Assembly: GCA_020091685.1 (NCBI GenBank)
Contig: CM034605.1
Location: 10,798,218-10,862,217, forward strand
Direction of reading: 5' to 3'
DNA length: 64,000 nt
Source: Lutjanus erythropterus
Lineage: Eukaryota; Chordata; Actinopteri; Lutjaniformes; Lutjanidae
How positions within the stretch are numbered: position 1 is the first letter of the stretch; each line of letters opens with the position of its first letter. Positions 44,964 through 59,900 of this stretch are shown here, piece after piece. Both the position numbers and the translations under genes were made by a program. The notes beneath the pieces were generated by a model. The model was not told the DNA's origin, did no database searches, and was given only the letters and a program-made list of their open reading frames with translations.

Positions 44964-47900
44964 CTGCAGAGCAAAAGGAGACACAGAAGAAGAATTAGAG
45001 AGGCAGGGGGAGACATACCAAGAAAGAGAGCATGGGGAATAGGGGGAGCAAAGAGAGGAGAATGGGAAAGGAGAGCAGAGGGTGTTAATGTACACATCAT
45101 AAATCTTGATTACCTGCGAGACAGAATGGCAACCTCCCTTGGTGCTCTAGAAACAGCTGGACAGGGCCTTGCTGGGAGCGCACAAGCTATATTTACTAAA
45201 AACTCACTCACCTCTTTCACCTCCTGCTCGGGCGCTAAAACCTTGGTGAGGAGCTTCAAGTCAATCTCTCCGTCCTGAAGAAAGACCGCAGTAAAATTCA
45301 CTGAGCTTGCACAAACAGAGGTGATGTTGGTTACAAAATTAAATGGACCACCTTGACGAGAAGAGAGGCAGGAATATCAAAGAGATATAAAAATAAATGG
45401 CTTTGACTTACTAAGGTCTGGAACGCAGCGTAATTCTTCAGATCATTGTCCAGATCTCTGTAGGTCATTACCCGGTTCACCTGGACACTAACAGGCGAAC
45501 GGAAAGTCAGAATAGGCATCTGATACACTAAGGTTGGGTTGCACCAACAAGGATTCATTTTTAAATCTGATTAAATCATGGTTTAACTTTATATTATGCT
45601 GCACCAAACTTTAAAACTAGCTTAAAATTAATAAACAATTCAGTGTAAACCTCTCTTTAAACCTTAATTCAGTTCTCTGCTGACTAGGCAAACGAAATTT
45701 TAGCAAACTAGTGAAGAATAAAACTTTTTTTTTTTTTTTTTGCTCAATAGCAAGCAGTGACACATTTTGTAAACTTTTCTAGCTAGCTTGCAACCAATAT
45801 GACATTGGGCTGGGATGTTTTTTTGTACTTTTTAGCTAGCAAGCAAACAATGCAAAACAGCATTCAAATTTATTTTTTATGTATCATAATTCGAGTAACC
45901 AAGCATCTCCATATTGATGAAACTCTAATCGCAGTTTAAATCACTAAAGTAGGATTTACTAAACAGAGATTAGTTTTTAATTAGGCAACAGAGCATATTT
46001 TAAATATGGATTTACTCATTTTACACCTATTCTTTCTAAATCCTAAATAGAAGTAATCTAAGATGAAGTTAATCTTTGTTGGTGTAACCCTGTCCAACAG
46101 ACCTGTATTGCAATGAGACAAATAGCAGCCACCCTGACTGCAGTGCTTTCATACTGCATGCAAACCGAGATTGAGAAGTGGCTTTGTAGAAGTTTGAAGT
46201 TTGTGCACAATGAAGCTCGAAGACTTCAAGCAAAGACCACAGAGAGCAGGAGATGGTTGCCAAGTGGTAAACGCTTCAAATTGAAACCCAGCTGCTTATC
46301 TGCGGGTTGGAATTAAGTGGGGGGGCTCTCAAAGTGGCCGGGGCCTAGCAGTGCATGCCAGTCCTACTTACTGCACATTACACGCTACATTGCCCCCGCA
46401 ATGAGTTCAATGTGGATATTATCTCGCACAGAGAGCAAGCCCCAGCCTAATAACCTCCACCGCTGTCATAGCCTTGCTACATATTCGACACATGTCGGCG
46501 TGTCTCTCACTGCCCTGTAAATCAAAGGGCCCGGTTAGTCGGGACCCTGGTAACAGAGTTGCATAAATCACACCCAACTGTTATTCCTCCATTTCAGCCC
46601 GATAAAGCAAGACACTCTGCGATGGCACGAGTGGAGGACAGGTAACCATCAAAGTCACAAGAGCAGGCTACTGATCTAGTGTCCTGTGCATGGACAGAGG
46701 TTAACTGTCATACATGGGTCTGGGGACACTGTGTGTGTGAGTGATAGGGATGAACTTTTACGAGCTTAAGGCATTCACTACTACAGGTTTTTCCAATCTT
46801 TTTTATGTGAAGGACCACAACAATAAATACACATATGACCACAAACCCCCAATTTGAGAGAACTGTGTCTTAAGGAATCCCCTCTGAGTATTTTTTTATT
46901 TTTAGGTTTGAAGAGAATAGTTTTCATAGCAAATTAATGATCAAACTAAGATCAGTATAAATTAGAAATCAATCAAATCAACCAACCCTATTTCTTCCCT
47001 TGGTGGTCCAACTTCCAAAAAATGTGTGAAAACCAGTGCACTACTATACCTTGGTGGAGCTGCAACTTGCATGGTGAGAGCTTCTTCCTGTACTTCTTCA
47101 AGGTCTGGAATCACTGGAATATCTAAAAACCAAAGAAACACAGACAACGGCATTTTCAAGACAGTCTGATTACAGTTAAAAGTGTGAAAATGTTAGAAAA
47201 TCTGATTGGTAGCCGAATGTCATTATCATTTATGAAAAATACAGTAAATCCCCTGTGTACGGCTGCACATATTTTTGTGTGAGTATGTGTATGTGTGAGT
47301 GTGTCTGTGTGGCACTTCCTCCCCTCCCTCTCTGCAGCTACATCCTCATAAGAGCTGCCCTGTCACAATAGCCATGCGGCCATGAATATTCAGGAGGCGA
47401 GGCGGCAGCTCTTCCCGCTGTGAGAGGGGCGCTGGCCAGGGGCTCCCCAGAAAGCACCCCCTGCTACCTTAGCATTTGGGCCCTGTCAGCGCCGCCCACC
47501 CCCAGGACCCGCGGTGGCCGGTAGGCCGACCTCCATGTCCACTCTGCCACTCCGACTGGGGCGGCATCCAGCCATGTGCAAGAGTATTTGCTTGCGGGCC
47601 CATCTGTGTGGGGTCGGAAGTCACAGTGCGGCCTGGCAGGGGCTGCGGTGCCAGGAGCCGCCAACCCGCTGCTCAAACAGTGGGAACCCACTTTAATTGG
47701 CAAAACGCAACAGGACAGAGGATGGCTCCACTCCCAAGAAGGACAGGGCAAACTTTCACAGCATTTTTCAGATGGACATTTGTTGGAGCAGGGAAAGAAG
47801 AGAGGCATGATAAGGGTTACAGTAAGACTGGAGGAAAATAAGCTGAATGGTTAATAATGAATACAGAGACTGACTGAAATGTGTTCAAAGACTTTCATAT

Positions 47901-50900
47901 TAAGTACCTTATTGTGTGATGACATTTATCAATAAAAGGTTACTGCATAACTAATAGGGGGTGTCATGAATCTCCAAATCCACAATTCAATTTGACTTTC
48001 AATTCATGATTTGATTTTCCATCAAAACATGTTTTTCAACACTTATGACTATTCCATTGTCAGCCTATCAAATTTTCACCTGCAAAAAAGCAAATGGCCC
48101 CCCTTAAGGGAAGGTTGCCTTGTGGGTAGCCTGAGCCCTCATGTGACATAGACTAGAGGGTTTATTGTTGGAACTGAACTTCTCCAAGTGCCAGCAAGTT
48201 GCTGCAGTCACAGAAAAGCGCAAGCTGTAAAAGGTAGTAAGCATACAACATAAGGAGTTTTTAACCAGTTATTAAGAGTCTTGGTTTAATATTTATGCCT
48301 CTATATGACTGACATTAGCAAACAACACCATCAGTGAGAAGATCAGCTATTTCTATAAAGTTATTCTCGATGCCTGCTACCGAGTCAGCATGCAAAAAAA
48401 TATCGGGACAGTCAAAGATCGACTAAATTGTGACACCGATAATAGCTAAAGATAAATGTAGCAGACAACAGACTAAAAAAGAGGGTCTAAGTTTCATCCA
48501 GTCAACAGTAAACATTTTTATGTAGTAGCAGCAGACAGTTTCCAAAACTTTAACTGGTTTCCCATCTGCTCTTATAAAATATGTCTTAACTTTGGTTGTG
48601 ATGTGGTGTTCCTGAACAATATTTTCTGCAGGAAGCAGCAGACTGCACGTCCTTATTAGCTCTACGGCTGAGTGTTGACAGTGAGAGAGAGGAACAGACA
48701 GATAGTGGGAAAAAAAGAGAGAGCTGGACTGCATGAAGAGGGTTGTCAGTAATCTCTAACCACAGTACTGCACCCTGAGGGGAAAGTCAATAGAGGAGCT
48801 AAATAGAGGTGAAGAGATGGAAGTCTGCATCTGATGTGAGGAAATATCTTGGCATCTGTGTCACCATTCCTTCAAAATAACTCTGGAAAATAAACCAGAG
48901 TTGAGGAAACGTCACTAAATTTCAGCTTGGCCCAAAAGTTATGGACTGTTGACATGAAGAGAAATGATTTTGATTCTGAAGCCAACCTAACCCGTCAACT
49001 TTCAGCAGATAACAAAAGCTCACCCTCTGTTGATAACTTATTTCTTTCTCTTTTTAATTAAACCAAATTAAAAATGCCACGCTCGTTTAGCCGCTGACAA
49101 GATTCATCTGTGTTTCTGATATCCAAATAAATGCAGGCGCGGGTATTTCATATTCATGAGGGCCCCGGTGACACTTTGTCCTCTCATTTACAAAGCACAG
49201 CGTTCAGCAGAATCCGTCCCCCCTGGACCCCCAATCAAATTTAATGGTCTTAGTGCAATGACATCAAAAAGCCTTGCCGTCCGGCTCTTTGCAAACAGCT
49301 TCCTGGGTTGTCTATCTGTCCACACGCACACACACACACTCTTCCTCTTTTTCATTTCAACACAGTCCATGTGAGTTCAATGTGACGCACAGGCATATGT
49401 TGTCTATATGCAAAGTCTATTAGTAAGTGAAAAAAGGAACAACAGTTTTAAATGAGCTTCAAATTCAATCCATTACTGGAGGTCAAGCAGCTGCATACAA
49501 GCCAGTATTTTCTTCTGACGCAAAGGGCAGCTCCATCAGGAGGAGACGTTCCTTTCCTCAGCTGGACATGCATCAAGGTGGCTTTTGTCTGGCGAGCAAG
49601 CGAGGGCCACGCGTATCCTTATTACACAGCCGAGTCCGGCTTCCTCGCTGAAGCATGTAAATATCAAAAGGGGATAATTTGCTGTGAGTGTAGACACACG
49701 GGCTCCCGGCAGGTACACGCCAGTCAGCGACTTTGGAGAACAGGACGTCTACTCCACATCACTCGGGCTCCTATAATCTACGCAGGGGGGTCCAGTCAAA
49801 TGATTACCTTGGCACAGAATCCATTTGAAAGGCTTATGGGACAATATTCAGCACAACAGTGAGACATGAGACAGATGAGCGTGAGTGTTTGCGATACTGG
49901 TGCTATTTTAAGTGACCAGCAGGAGGCTGTGGGGGCAGCTGATGGGGAAGATGGGAGCAGGGGACTCTCCCTCTCTTTCTCTCTCTGTGCTTGTAGCCAG
50001 TGGACATAAGGGATAAGGGTAGGGGACATAATCAAGATGGCAGGGGCTATCTCACTAACCCTCAGCACTGTAATTTCCAATGCCCCTGCCTCCGGCTCTG
50101 TATTAAGAGGTCTCCCTCCACAGAGTAATAATCTTTCCGGCGGCATTAACTGCAAGAGAACCAAACCTCTGGACTCTTCATTCAACTGGCTGTTTGAGTC
50201 AGTGCACGCTACACAGTGACAGACAAATGTGTATGTTTGTGAACTTAAATGTAGTACAGTAGGCGTCGACTGATTATCGACCTGGCTGATTATCAGATCC
50301 GATATTCAGCATTTTTAAGATCACTGGAATCATTGTTTTTTTTCATCCAGTTGCAGATAAGAAGATTAATTCTAGAGCCCAACTAACACATTATTGGGTC
50401 GATATTGGCCTATCACAGCTATATCGATCTATATCAGTATCTACATATACGCTGTTTATTTCTGTGGAACATAACGCAGGTTTTTAATTTTAAGCTTTGT
50501 GGACAGTATGTTATGTATATTTGATCTTTTTCTTAATTCAAGTTTATTACATATATAGCTCTATTTGTGTTTTTTTAAAATTTCTAATTACATATAATTA
50601 TTAAAAATAACGGTGAAAGTTTACTGTTTGATGTCATTTTGGATAATAATGTTTATTGTTAAACTGTAAAATATCCTGCCTCTGTCACGTTACGTTGTCA
50701 TAAATGTTTGATAACAAAATTTTAGGGATCACTGCAAAAAAAATGTGTCTTTATATTCCATATTCTGCATCACTTCCTGTATAAAGAATATCAGTTGATA
50801 TATCAATATTGAATTTTTTTTTTACTAATATAAGTTATCAGCATCAGCCCCAAAAATCATGTTTTATTCAGACTCTAATAAATTCAATTAAAAATGCACC

Positions 50901-53900
50901 ACTTTGGCTCTGACACAGCAGGTACTCTCACCTCTTAAAGTTCTACTTATTTTGTTTATTTAAATTACGTTAAAAAAACTTGAGGGCGCTATTTTTTTTA
51001 ATTTACAGTTAATTTTAAGAAATTCTGCTGTGACAGCTCCCTGCACTTCTTGTTTTAAGATAATGCTTTTTTTAAGTAAACATACCGTCAGCTTCAAGGA
51101 ATTTCAACCAAGTTTTGTGTTGGAATTTGTGTTACTCTAAAGTCTGTCGACCCCTGTAATAGAAATCTGCAGTAACGTAAGAATTTTAGATTACATCAAA
51201 CCCTGTAGTACAGGTGGGCAATTCAAACTAATTATCCAATTATACTTTTTAAATTGTATTTTTTCAATTTTTTATTTCTAAACAAAAAACACAAGTAAGA
51301 CTGGAATGTAAATAAAATACAAAAATGCAGGTAAACAGAGCAACATTTACATTAGGGCTTAGTGATAATTAAATACTGTTTACCATATCTCCATATAACA
51401 ATAATGTTACAGTCTCTTTATCATAGCGCACTGTTCTCATGAGGAAATGAATGATAAAAAGTTGACGCAATTTGATGAACACAATTTTTTGTATTTGTAT
51501 TTCGGTTTTTATTCCTCTTCCTATTCTGACTTTTCATTATTTATATTCTGATTTTAGAAGCATGAAGATGGACGTCTTTAAACAGTCAGAAAAGCTGACT
51601 GTCGATACATGAGTTATAATAAATATGTCATTTGTTTTTTAGTTCATGAAAGGCATTACTCAATACTATCTGAGGTACAGATGTGTAGAAGTCCTTCAGT
51701 GTTGTCAGCTGAGCATTTTATGGTTCTAACCTGTCCTCACTGAGGCAATTTGACCCTATTTCCCAAGCTGCCTTGTGCCACAAAACAGAACAATTATTCC
51801 AGGCAGGGTTTAGCTGAAATTTCCCCCTTCAGTTGTGACATTGTTTGTGGTGTGCAGAGTCGGGCCCTCAGGTGACTCCACTACCTACTGCTAGATCTGT
51901 ATTCAACAGCACCTGCCTGACACTATGTGTGTGTGCATGTGTGTGACTAACTGTGTCGTGCTGGGTGGTGAGGAGAACGCTTAAATTCTGCAATGATATT
52001 CTCCACCAGCTATAGATCTAACTAGGGCTGCAACTAAAGATTATTTTCATTATCAATTCATCTGCCAATTATTTCCTCAATTGTTGAGTCTATAAAATGA
52101 CCAAAAAAAGTGAAAAATGCTCATCACAATTTCCCAGAGCCCAAAGTGATGTTTTGAAATTGTTTCTTTTGTCCAACCAACTGTCCAAAACCCAAAGGTT
52201 CCTTATTTACTATCATAAATGATGAAGAAAAGTTGTAAATCATTACATTTAAGAAGCTGGAAACAGCAAATGTTTTATGCTTGAAAATTGATTAACTGAC
52301 CAATCATCGCAGCCATAGATCTAACTTTACTTAATGAGCATAATCCCTTGTCATTTTCATCAAAAGGGCCATAATTATATAGAGTCACACACTGGTCCAA
52401 AGGAGGAACACTAGTCAAAGGCAGAGTTCTAACATGTGAATCCACGCAGGGCTCAAGGAGAAATATGGCGTGAGCATCAGTGAAAAGCAATGATCTGACC
52501 GCCTGCTTATCTGCTCTACTTCCAGAGGATGAATGTGCCGAGAGGGGAGGCACTGGAGGGCTCTTCTTTGCCTGTGAGGAGAGACACTGAGTTGGGAGGT
52601 GGTGGCGAGGGTGCTCTTACCTCCTTCATCATCTGATCCCTGGGGAGTTTGTGGTCGCAGGCGGCGGCTGTAGAAACAGGAAGTGTGAGAGTATGAATTA
52701 TTTAATGCTTTAAAATGCAGCGCAACAGTGAGGTCATCACAGGCAGTTGAGTGAGTTTGCTTTGATGATGGGCCTGTTTCGTGTCCTGTCGTTCTCTTGT
52801 GGTATTAGGACACTTGCTCAGTGTGTTATAGTCTGACTGGACCTCTGTTGTGCTGTCACCCTGGCAGCCTTAAGACAAGATCACCGCCAGGATTTTTTTT
52901 TTTTTAAAGCAAACCCAGCTGGAGCAGCAGTCTGAATAAGTATTACTAAGACAAGACAGTTGTGACAGGAGCACAACAGAAGGGATTTTTCTTCAGAGTA
53001 ACAACTTTACACACAAAGCCTCTGTTTCACTACAGCCAGGCAAACACCGGGTGGGCTCCGACGGCAATGATGAGTAAAACACAGACGACTGCGTCCTCTA
53101 CCTGCCTCTCCTCATGATGTCTATTCTAGTCACAGAATGATGGGAGGGAGGGAGGACAAGGGGAAAAACTAGAATAACAGGAAAACTTGGCTCCTAACAG
53201 CAATAAAAGTGATGACAACTCAGTCACGCTGTTTTTTAATCATGTTAAGTGATTGTTCTTGGAAGGCAAGGATTAGCTGCAACCAAGGACAATCTGGAAG
53301 TACAACGCTATTTCCACTTTACTGCAAAGGGAATAAACATTTAAACTGAACTATTTTTTTATCCAAACACACAAAATTGTGACTGAATTCAATCAACAGC
53401 TGCAGGAGTACAGTGAAATATGGGCTGTGGTGGCTGGGTGAACTTACTCTTCCAGGTCTTCCGCTGCAGGTCTTCTTGATGATCTGTACAGCAGCAGAAG
53501 AAACAACTGTTAGACAAATTAAATACCACACTTGTTCGATTATATTTTCCTTCCTTCAAGCACAAATCTCTTTGTTATATACAGTATATATATGTATGTG
53601 TTGTTTCTGTATTCCTACACAGTCCTTAGATATGTCTGACGGATGCATCTTCTTCATCTGTATCTAATGATAGTAATTCTGCTGTATCACACACAGTGGG
53701 GTCTACAATAGTCGTGTCTTCTCCTCTCGTCTCCTGCTGGATGTGTGCAGCTATTTTCAGACTTCTCTCCATTTACGCGGCTCAGCTTGAACAGAGCATG
53801 CCAGACACCAAAATACTGTGTTTTGACACTTCTCTGCCTCAGCACAGTATTTTTAGCATTCACTATCTGTTTTAAGAAAGGTGGCAATCACAACAGACAG

Positions 53901-56900
53901 AAAAAAAATCATTTTACCACATTATTATCACGTAATAAGCATTTAAACTTATCAATCATATTATAATAAAAATGAGGAATCAAAGCAGAGTAAGTTTAGA
54001 ATCTTTTAATTAGTTGCCTAAAAATGTGTGTAAGAGGATTTAATCTTTGCTCATGATACAAAACGGTTTTGCTAGTTCTCCTGGTTGAGTAGTGCCCCCT
54101 ACTGGTTTTAAAAGCAATACATCCAGTATTGCAACTGTCTTTTCCTTGCTGTCATTTTCATCTTTTTCATCAAGACTGCAGACCAGTAGCATTAATAATA
54201 TTAAATACATTCATACTTTTAAATAAATACACATTTATCTAAAAAAGGCAATATATGTGGTGCATATTGTGATACATAAGTACCAATACTGGGATTCAAA
54301 TCATCACGCACTTGGCTCCTAAAACAATGGAGCAGCAAAGTCTCACTAGAAATCACTAGACTGTATCAGACTGTAAAACCCTTTAGGCAAATTTGATTTG
54401 GGAATCTGGGCTAGAGAGATTAAACTGACAGCACACTCAGAACAGTTCAGGTCAGGAAAACAAACAAACAAACAAACAAACAAACAAAAAGGTTTACACA
54501 AAAATCCAGAAACAGGTTTCAATAATTTTCATTCAACGCATGCTCGGGACAAGTAAAATGCCATGTTGGGCTAGTAAATCTTGTAACTCCCTTGTTTGAC
54601 CAAGCAAGTGGTAAAAAAGAATCAACCTATTCAGTTATTTTGATAATTGATTAATTGTTAAAGTCACATAGTAGTAGCTGTTGGAATGGATTTTTTCTTG
54701 CAAAATAGCAGAATTACTATTTTCAGCCTCTTAAAAATAGAGAATTGTCCCTTTTCTTCACTTATTATTATATTAAACTTTTTCTAAAACTATTTTTGGG
54801 CTTTAGACTGACATAATGTCAAATTTAAAGACATCACCTTGGAAAAACTGGGATGGACATTTGTCACTATTTTCAGACATTTTATAGATGTTGCAGCTTA
54901 AGCTTTAACATGACAATTCACTTTAGTCCTGTTATTTAATAACCACTAAATAAAACAATTTGTACAGGGGCAAGTAAAAATTGACTTTGTGTGTGTAGGT
55001 TTCTGACACACTTGTTTGACCAGCAGCTGGGAAAAAAAACAAGGACATTAACACTGAACTCTGCACAATAATGCATCTTTGAGTAGACAGATAAATCTGA
55101 ATACTTCCATTTTATACTACAAATCACCTGTCATGTCAACCATTTTTTTCAAAAATAAAAGGAAAGAATGACATAAAACACAAGTAGCTAATCAATTCCA
55201 AGCTAAAATGTTTATTCCTGTTTTGCCTGTCTTATCCATGCTATACAGCCTTGGCAGTACTGGAGTCCAACCAGGCAGGGCAGAGAGGAGCTGAGGGAGC
55301 CTACCTGCCTGCCCTTGGACTATGTCCTGTCTGGGGGGGGCGGGGGTGGCGACACTTAAGACACATTACAGGCCCCTTGATTAAGACTCATGTAAGGCAA
55401 AGCGATAGACATGGTAAAACTGTCTGGAAAAAGTTGTTAGGGATAAAATATATTGTGACAACCTGGTTTCAAAGGTTCATCAATAAACTGACAGATCATT
55501 TAGTGTCAATTAGAAGTGATAGATCGACAAATCCTGGGATTTCTGCGCTGGGATTAGTGGGAGGAGGGCGGCGGTGATTGAGCATGAGGGGTGACATTGA
55601 AGGGAAAAGTCCTTGCCGGTTCCAGGGGGGACCATTACTTACTTTGTTTCAGAGAGGATCAATGCGCGTGCAAACCCCTTTTACACCTCCTGTATTTCAA
55701 TCGCTTTGAGGACTGGGAATCAAGCTGGGTTACGCAAAAAAGCAGAGAAGCGACACGCTGACCTTCTGTGAGAAAGGAAAGATCTATTGAGTTTGCTGTT
55801 TTCCCTGCTTGCACTAACGGTGCAGTAAACTACGCAAATAAGCACAATTGACTCAGCCTGTTCACTTCAATGCATCTCCTATGCTCTCACCTCCACTGAG
55901 ACTGAAAAAAACAGAAGCAGAGTGGCAGGTGGAGGAGAAAACAAGCGAGGTGGTTCCACAGTACAATGAAATGTCTCATGTTGATTCATTCATGGACAAT
56001 ATTTAGATTTAGATCTGTAACTTGTAGGGGGAAAGCTTTTGGCAAACACCTTCCATCTGTTCCAAATATTTCATGAATTCTCCATGTTGTGCTCCCCGTG
56101 TAAAGAGCAGACTGCAGTGGTGAGGGGTGATTAAGTGGCTTGAACCCCTGTGATGAAGTGGCTAGCTGACTAACAGTGCCCTCCTGTGGCTGATGCATTA
56201 ACCATGTCAATTACCGCCTTGCTCACAGATGAAGACGAATGGAGAGTTGCCTGCTCAGACAGGCTCACTCTAACCTTGTTGATTCACAGCCTGAGTGCCA
56301 AATATGCACTGATAAATAAGCTCATTCAACAGCATGAGAGTTCATTAATAACACATAACCCAGGACCAACAGCTCACAGTCACCCGCTGCCTTCAGCGTG
56401 GCCACGAGAGATGGAGGAGAAGGTGAAGATACGTACTTGGCAGAACCAGACGCAGAGCTTTCTTCTGCCCAGCCACCCTGCCGCCGGGCAGGTTTAGGAG
56501 GAGGGCCCTGGCAGAAGAGAGGTTTAATAGGAAACAGTCTCATTAAATGTTTACTCAGTCACATAGAAGATAAATAAATCATGTTTGGAGGCATTCTGAT
56601 TGTTATTAGAGTTTAATCTTGGAAAATAAAGCACTGAAATATCATGTTTCTGTAAGCGAGAGCTTAAAGCTCTGTCATTTATAAGGTTACAGTGTTACAT
56701 CAATACCTATCTAACATAGTGGTGAATGGTACAAAGTACAAAATCCATGAACAAAAGACCTATAAAAACCTGTCACCATGAGTTTTAAAAGTGGAAATGT
56801 GCCAGTAGGTGGCCCTCTTGTCTATAACACTAGAAAATAAAGATCTAAACAGAAAAAATAAACCCCTAAACTTATTTGGACAGTTCACCCCAAAACAAAA

Positions 56901-59900
56901 ATATCTAATCTAGATTGTTTTGCTGTGATTTGCAGAGTTTGCCTTCTCTTAAGTATAATGGAACTAGATGGCACTCGGCTTGTGGTATATTACATCTGAA
57001 AAACTCGACAGCAGTTTCTCTGTCTAGAAATCAGGACCTGATTACTCAAGATAATCCACAGACCTTGTTGTGAGCAGTTTCATGTAGGAACTATTTTCAT
57101 CCTAGTGAACTACATCCGTCAACCATATCATTGCGCAGACGAAAGTGTGAATCTGATCGTGGAGGAGAGGTTAGAGCTCAGCCTTGAAGGATGGCATTTA
57201 TGTTTACATCCTGCACTGTCACAAACACGGCCCCAGGGCTCGAAATGAACTTTTTAAAGGCTTAACGACCACTGTCCTAGATAAAATCCTCTTTTTTTAT
57301 TCTACTATTTTACTATAACTTTTTTCAGTAACTCACCTAACTTCATTGACTCACTCTGATTCACCATAAGGGTTCTGCTAGTTGTTCCCTCCACTTACAT
57401 CTGAATAAAATATTCAGTACATATTCAGTTCTTTGAATTACTCTTTCTTGTGTATTTCTAACTCTGGTTAATAAATGTATCCCTACAAACTGCAATGCAA
57501 ATGCAAGCCTGTTTCTGATTGGTATTCAATGATGGAAACTTGCATATGTGCACACATGTGACGTAGCATGGAATTTATGTCGGTGTCACGTCATATTTTT
57601 CTAATTTGAACATGTAACAGTTAAATTATATTTGAGAGAAGGCAGAAATCTCTACAGCCAGTATCTACAAAACTTGGCAAGCCACACCAAAACAACCTAA
57701 ATGGTTAAATATTACTACAGGCCAGAGAAAAGTGTGGATTTTTTATTTCTGGGTGAACTGTCCCTTTACCATAAATGTAAAAGGGCACAAAAAAGTTTAA
57801 TGTCCTGCTAAAGGAGTGGGGACCATATAAAGTTCACCTTCACTTTAGTAAGCTCCTGTACAGTAAACAATATACAATATGTGCAGCACATCTGTCTATA
57901 TGCACTCCATTGTTTTGTTAATTATAGTTTTCAATACTGTCCATACTGTCGGCACCACAACGTATGGAGCAGAGTGTGGGAACTGCCAAGCCCTGTAAGT
58001 CTGACCCTAAAATAGATCCACAGGAAAAAAATGACCCTCTGCCTCTCATTCTTTGATTCTGAAAATAGTAAACCGAGTATGCATCTCGATCCTGAGACCG
58101 GGACCATGAGAGCAGCACTTGAATGAATGAATTCCTCAGAGCGCACAAGGGTGGGCACTAGACAAATGAATTAGACAAAAAAAGGCACAACATTTCTCAT
58201 TACTAAATTGGGTCTGCAGAGGACAAAGTGCTCGTGAAGAATTTCTTTCGTTTATGATGAAAGAGGAAATAATCTTTCATGGCTGGTTCCTTCACCAAAG
58301 CCATTTATAAATCTGAATGTCACCATTAAGCAGGGCAGAGGGAGGGGGAGCCACTCTGCTCCGCCGTATTTTACCATTAATCGAGAGAGCTGAGGCTGAA
58401 CAAGCTCCCTCAACTTTGTGTAATTAGTAACTGTCTCTTTGTTAAGAACAAAAGGGCTTACAATGATGACAATTGAGTCATTTTAAGCAAAAAATCCTTC
58501 AAGTGATGTGAAGTCTCTCTGATGTTTAATGTTTGGTCTCTCTGACAATGAACATTCTTCATGAGAGACAAGATAATATGGTCAAGTGTCTCTCAGTGTA
58601 ATAAATTCATCCTCTGACAGTTATTTCACTCGACAAAAATGGAGAGGACCATAAGTGTCCTGAGAAACAAAACAAATCTGGGCTTCCAATTCTTTCATGA
58701 CCAAATATGAACCTCACAGTTGTAGTAAAATAGTTATGGCTGTTAAGGCAATTAGCTTAGCCCTCGTGGTTTCTAATTTAGGGTTCTCTGATGGTCTCTG
58801 GGGCAAGGAACTTATGGTGACCAAACCCTGCGAGCCCATAAAAGCAAATGAGTCTTTGTTTAAAAGGATGTAAGGAATGCAACCAATCAGTTGGGTATTT
58901 TAGGCAGAAGAGGCCAGGGTTGATAAACGAAGACTGCAAATAAACCCACCCCAGTCGCACGACACTCTGGAAAAATGTATTGCATGTGCACACAGGTCAG
59001 AGAGGGCGCGAGAATACTGGTTCATACATTAGGGAAGTTGGCCTAATTTGGGAAGATTTGCCTAAAGCAAAAGCATTGCTGGAATTTATTTTATTTTTTT
59101 TTCTGCTTTGGGAATGTTGGCTGGTATACAGTTTGCCAATCCAGGAGACATGACTGATTCCATAAATGCCAACGACAGCAAAGTGAAATTGTTTGTTATA
59201 TTGCAACTGTCACTTCTGATTAGATTTCTCTCGTATATTTTTGCTCTATATTCAGTCTAATTTTAGCAACGTTAACTCCAGCAAGTTTTATGAGCCGAAG
59301 ATCACTGAGAAAACTTTACAACAACATTTATGCTTCTTAAAGAGATTCACACCAGGCAATATATGGGGAGGATTTATGAAAATTGTTCGTAGATTTATGG
59401 GGCTCTAGTGATGTAATCTGCTTGTTTTTCAATTAGACAATTTACAGGACAATTACAGTGCTTTTGACTCTAAAGTTTAAAGGAGTTTTAGAGCTTGTAT
59501 GAAGTAACACTTCAAAACATTTCATGCAAGCACATGAGATCCATTACACACAGGACAATAAATGAAGAGCAGCTACAGTTTACAACTGTATATGCATTAA
59601 AACCATCTGAAGTAGGAATATAGCACCTAAAACGTCTCTGCATAAATGAGCACTCCATTAAAACTTTATACCATATGTGTCAAGATGGTGTTACTGTGTG
59701 CCATCATACAAGAGGTGGTGAATCTCAACAGGCCAAGATATCAAATACAACCTCCTGAATTGAAGCAAACAATTGTAGTAACTTATGTTAACAGACCAGT
59801 GTTTATGAAACTAGGGCTGAGTTGCACCAACAAAGTTTAATTTTTAAACTTGATTACATCATGCTTTAACCTTAAATTATGTTGCATGAAACCTTTAAAA

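Larger units (their letters stand above)
47123..52620 (-). other. ift43: ift43 intron 5 (5.5 kb)
   Basis: The largest intron of the gene. 47,290-47,700 and 49,030-50,220 are repeat-poor and GC-balanced, and could hold regulatory DNA. 50,255-50,890 is a GATTATCG-type repeat and 52,024-52,315 a hAT-like repeat (separate entries). 47,950-48,070 has the AATTCATGATTTGATTTTCC wording of another dispersed repeat. Overlapping frames at 47,464-47,854 are compositional. Confidence 0.6.

Noticed and set aside
44937-45278. Plus-strand 113-codon frame
   Set aside because: It is antisense to ift43 exons 8 and 9 and runs through an intron.
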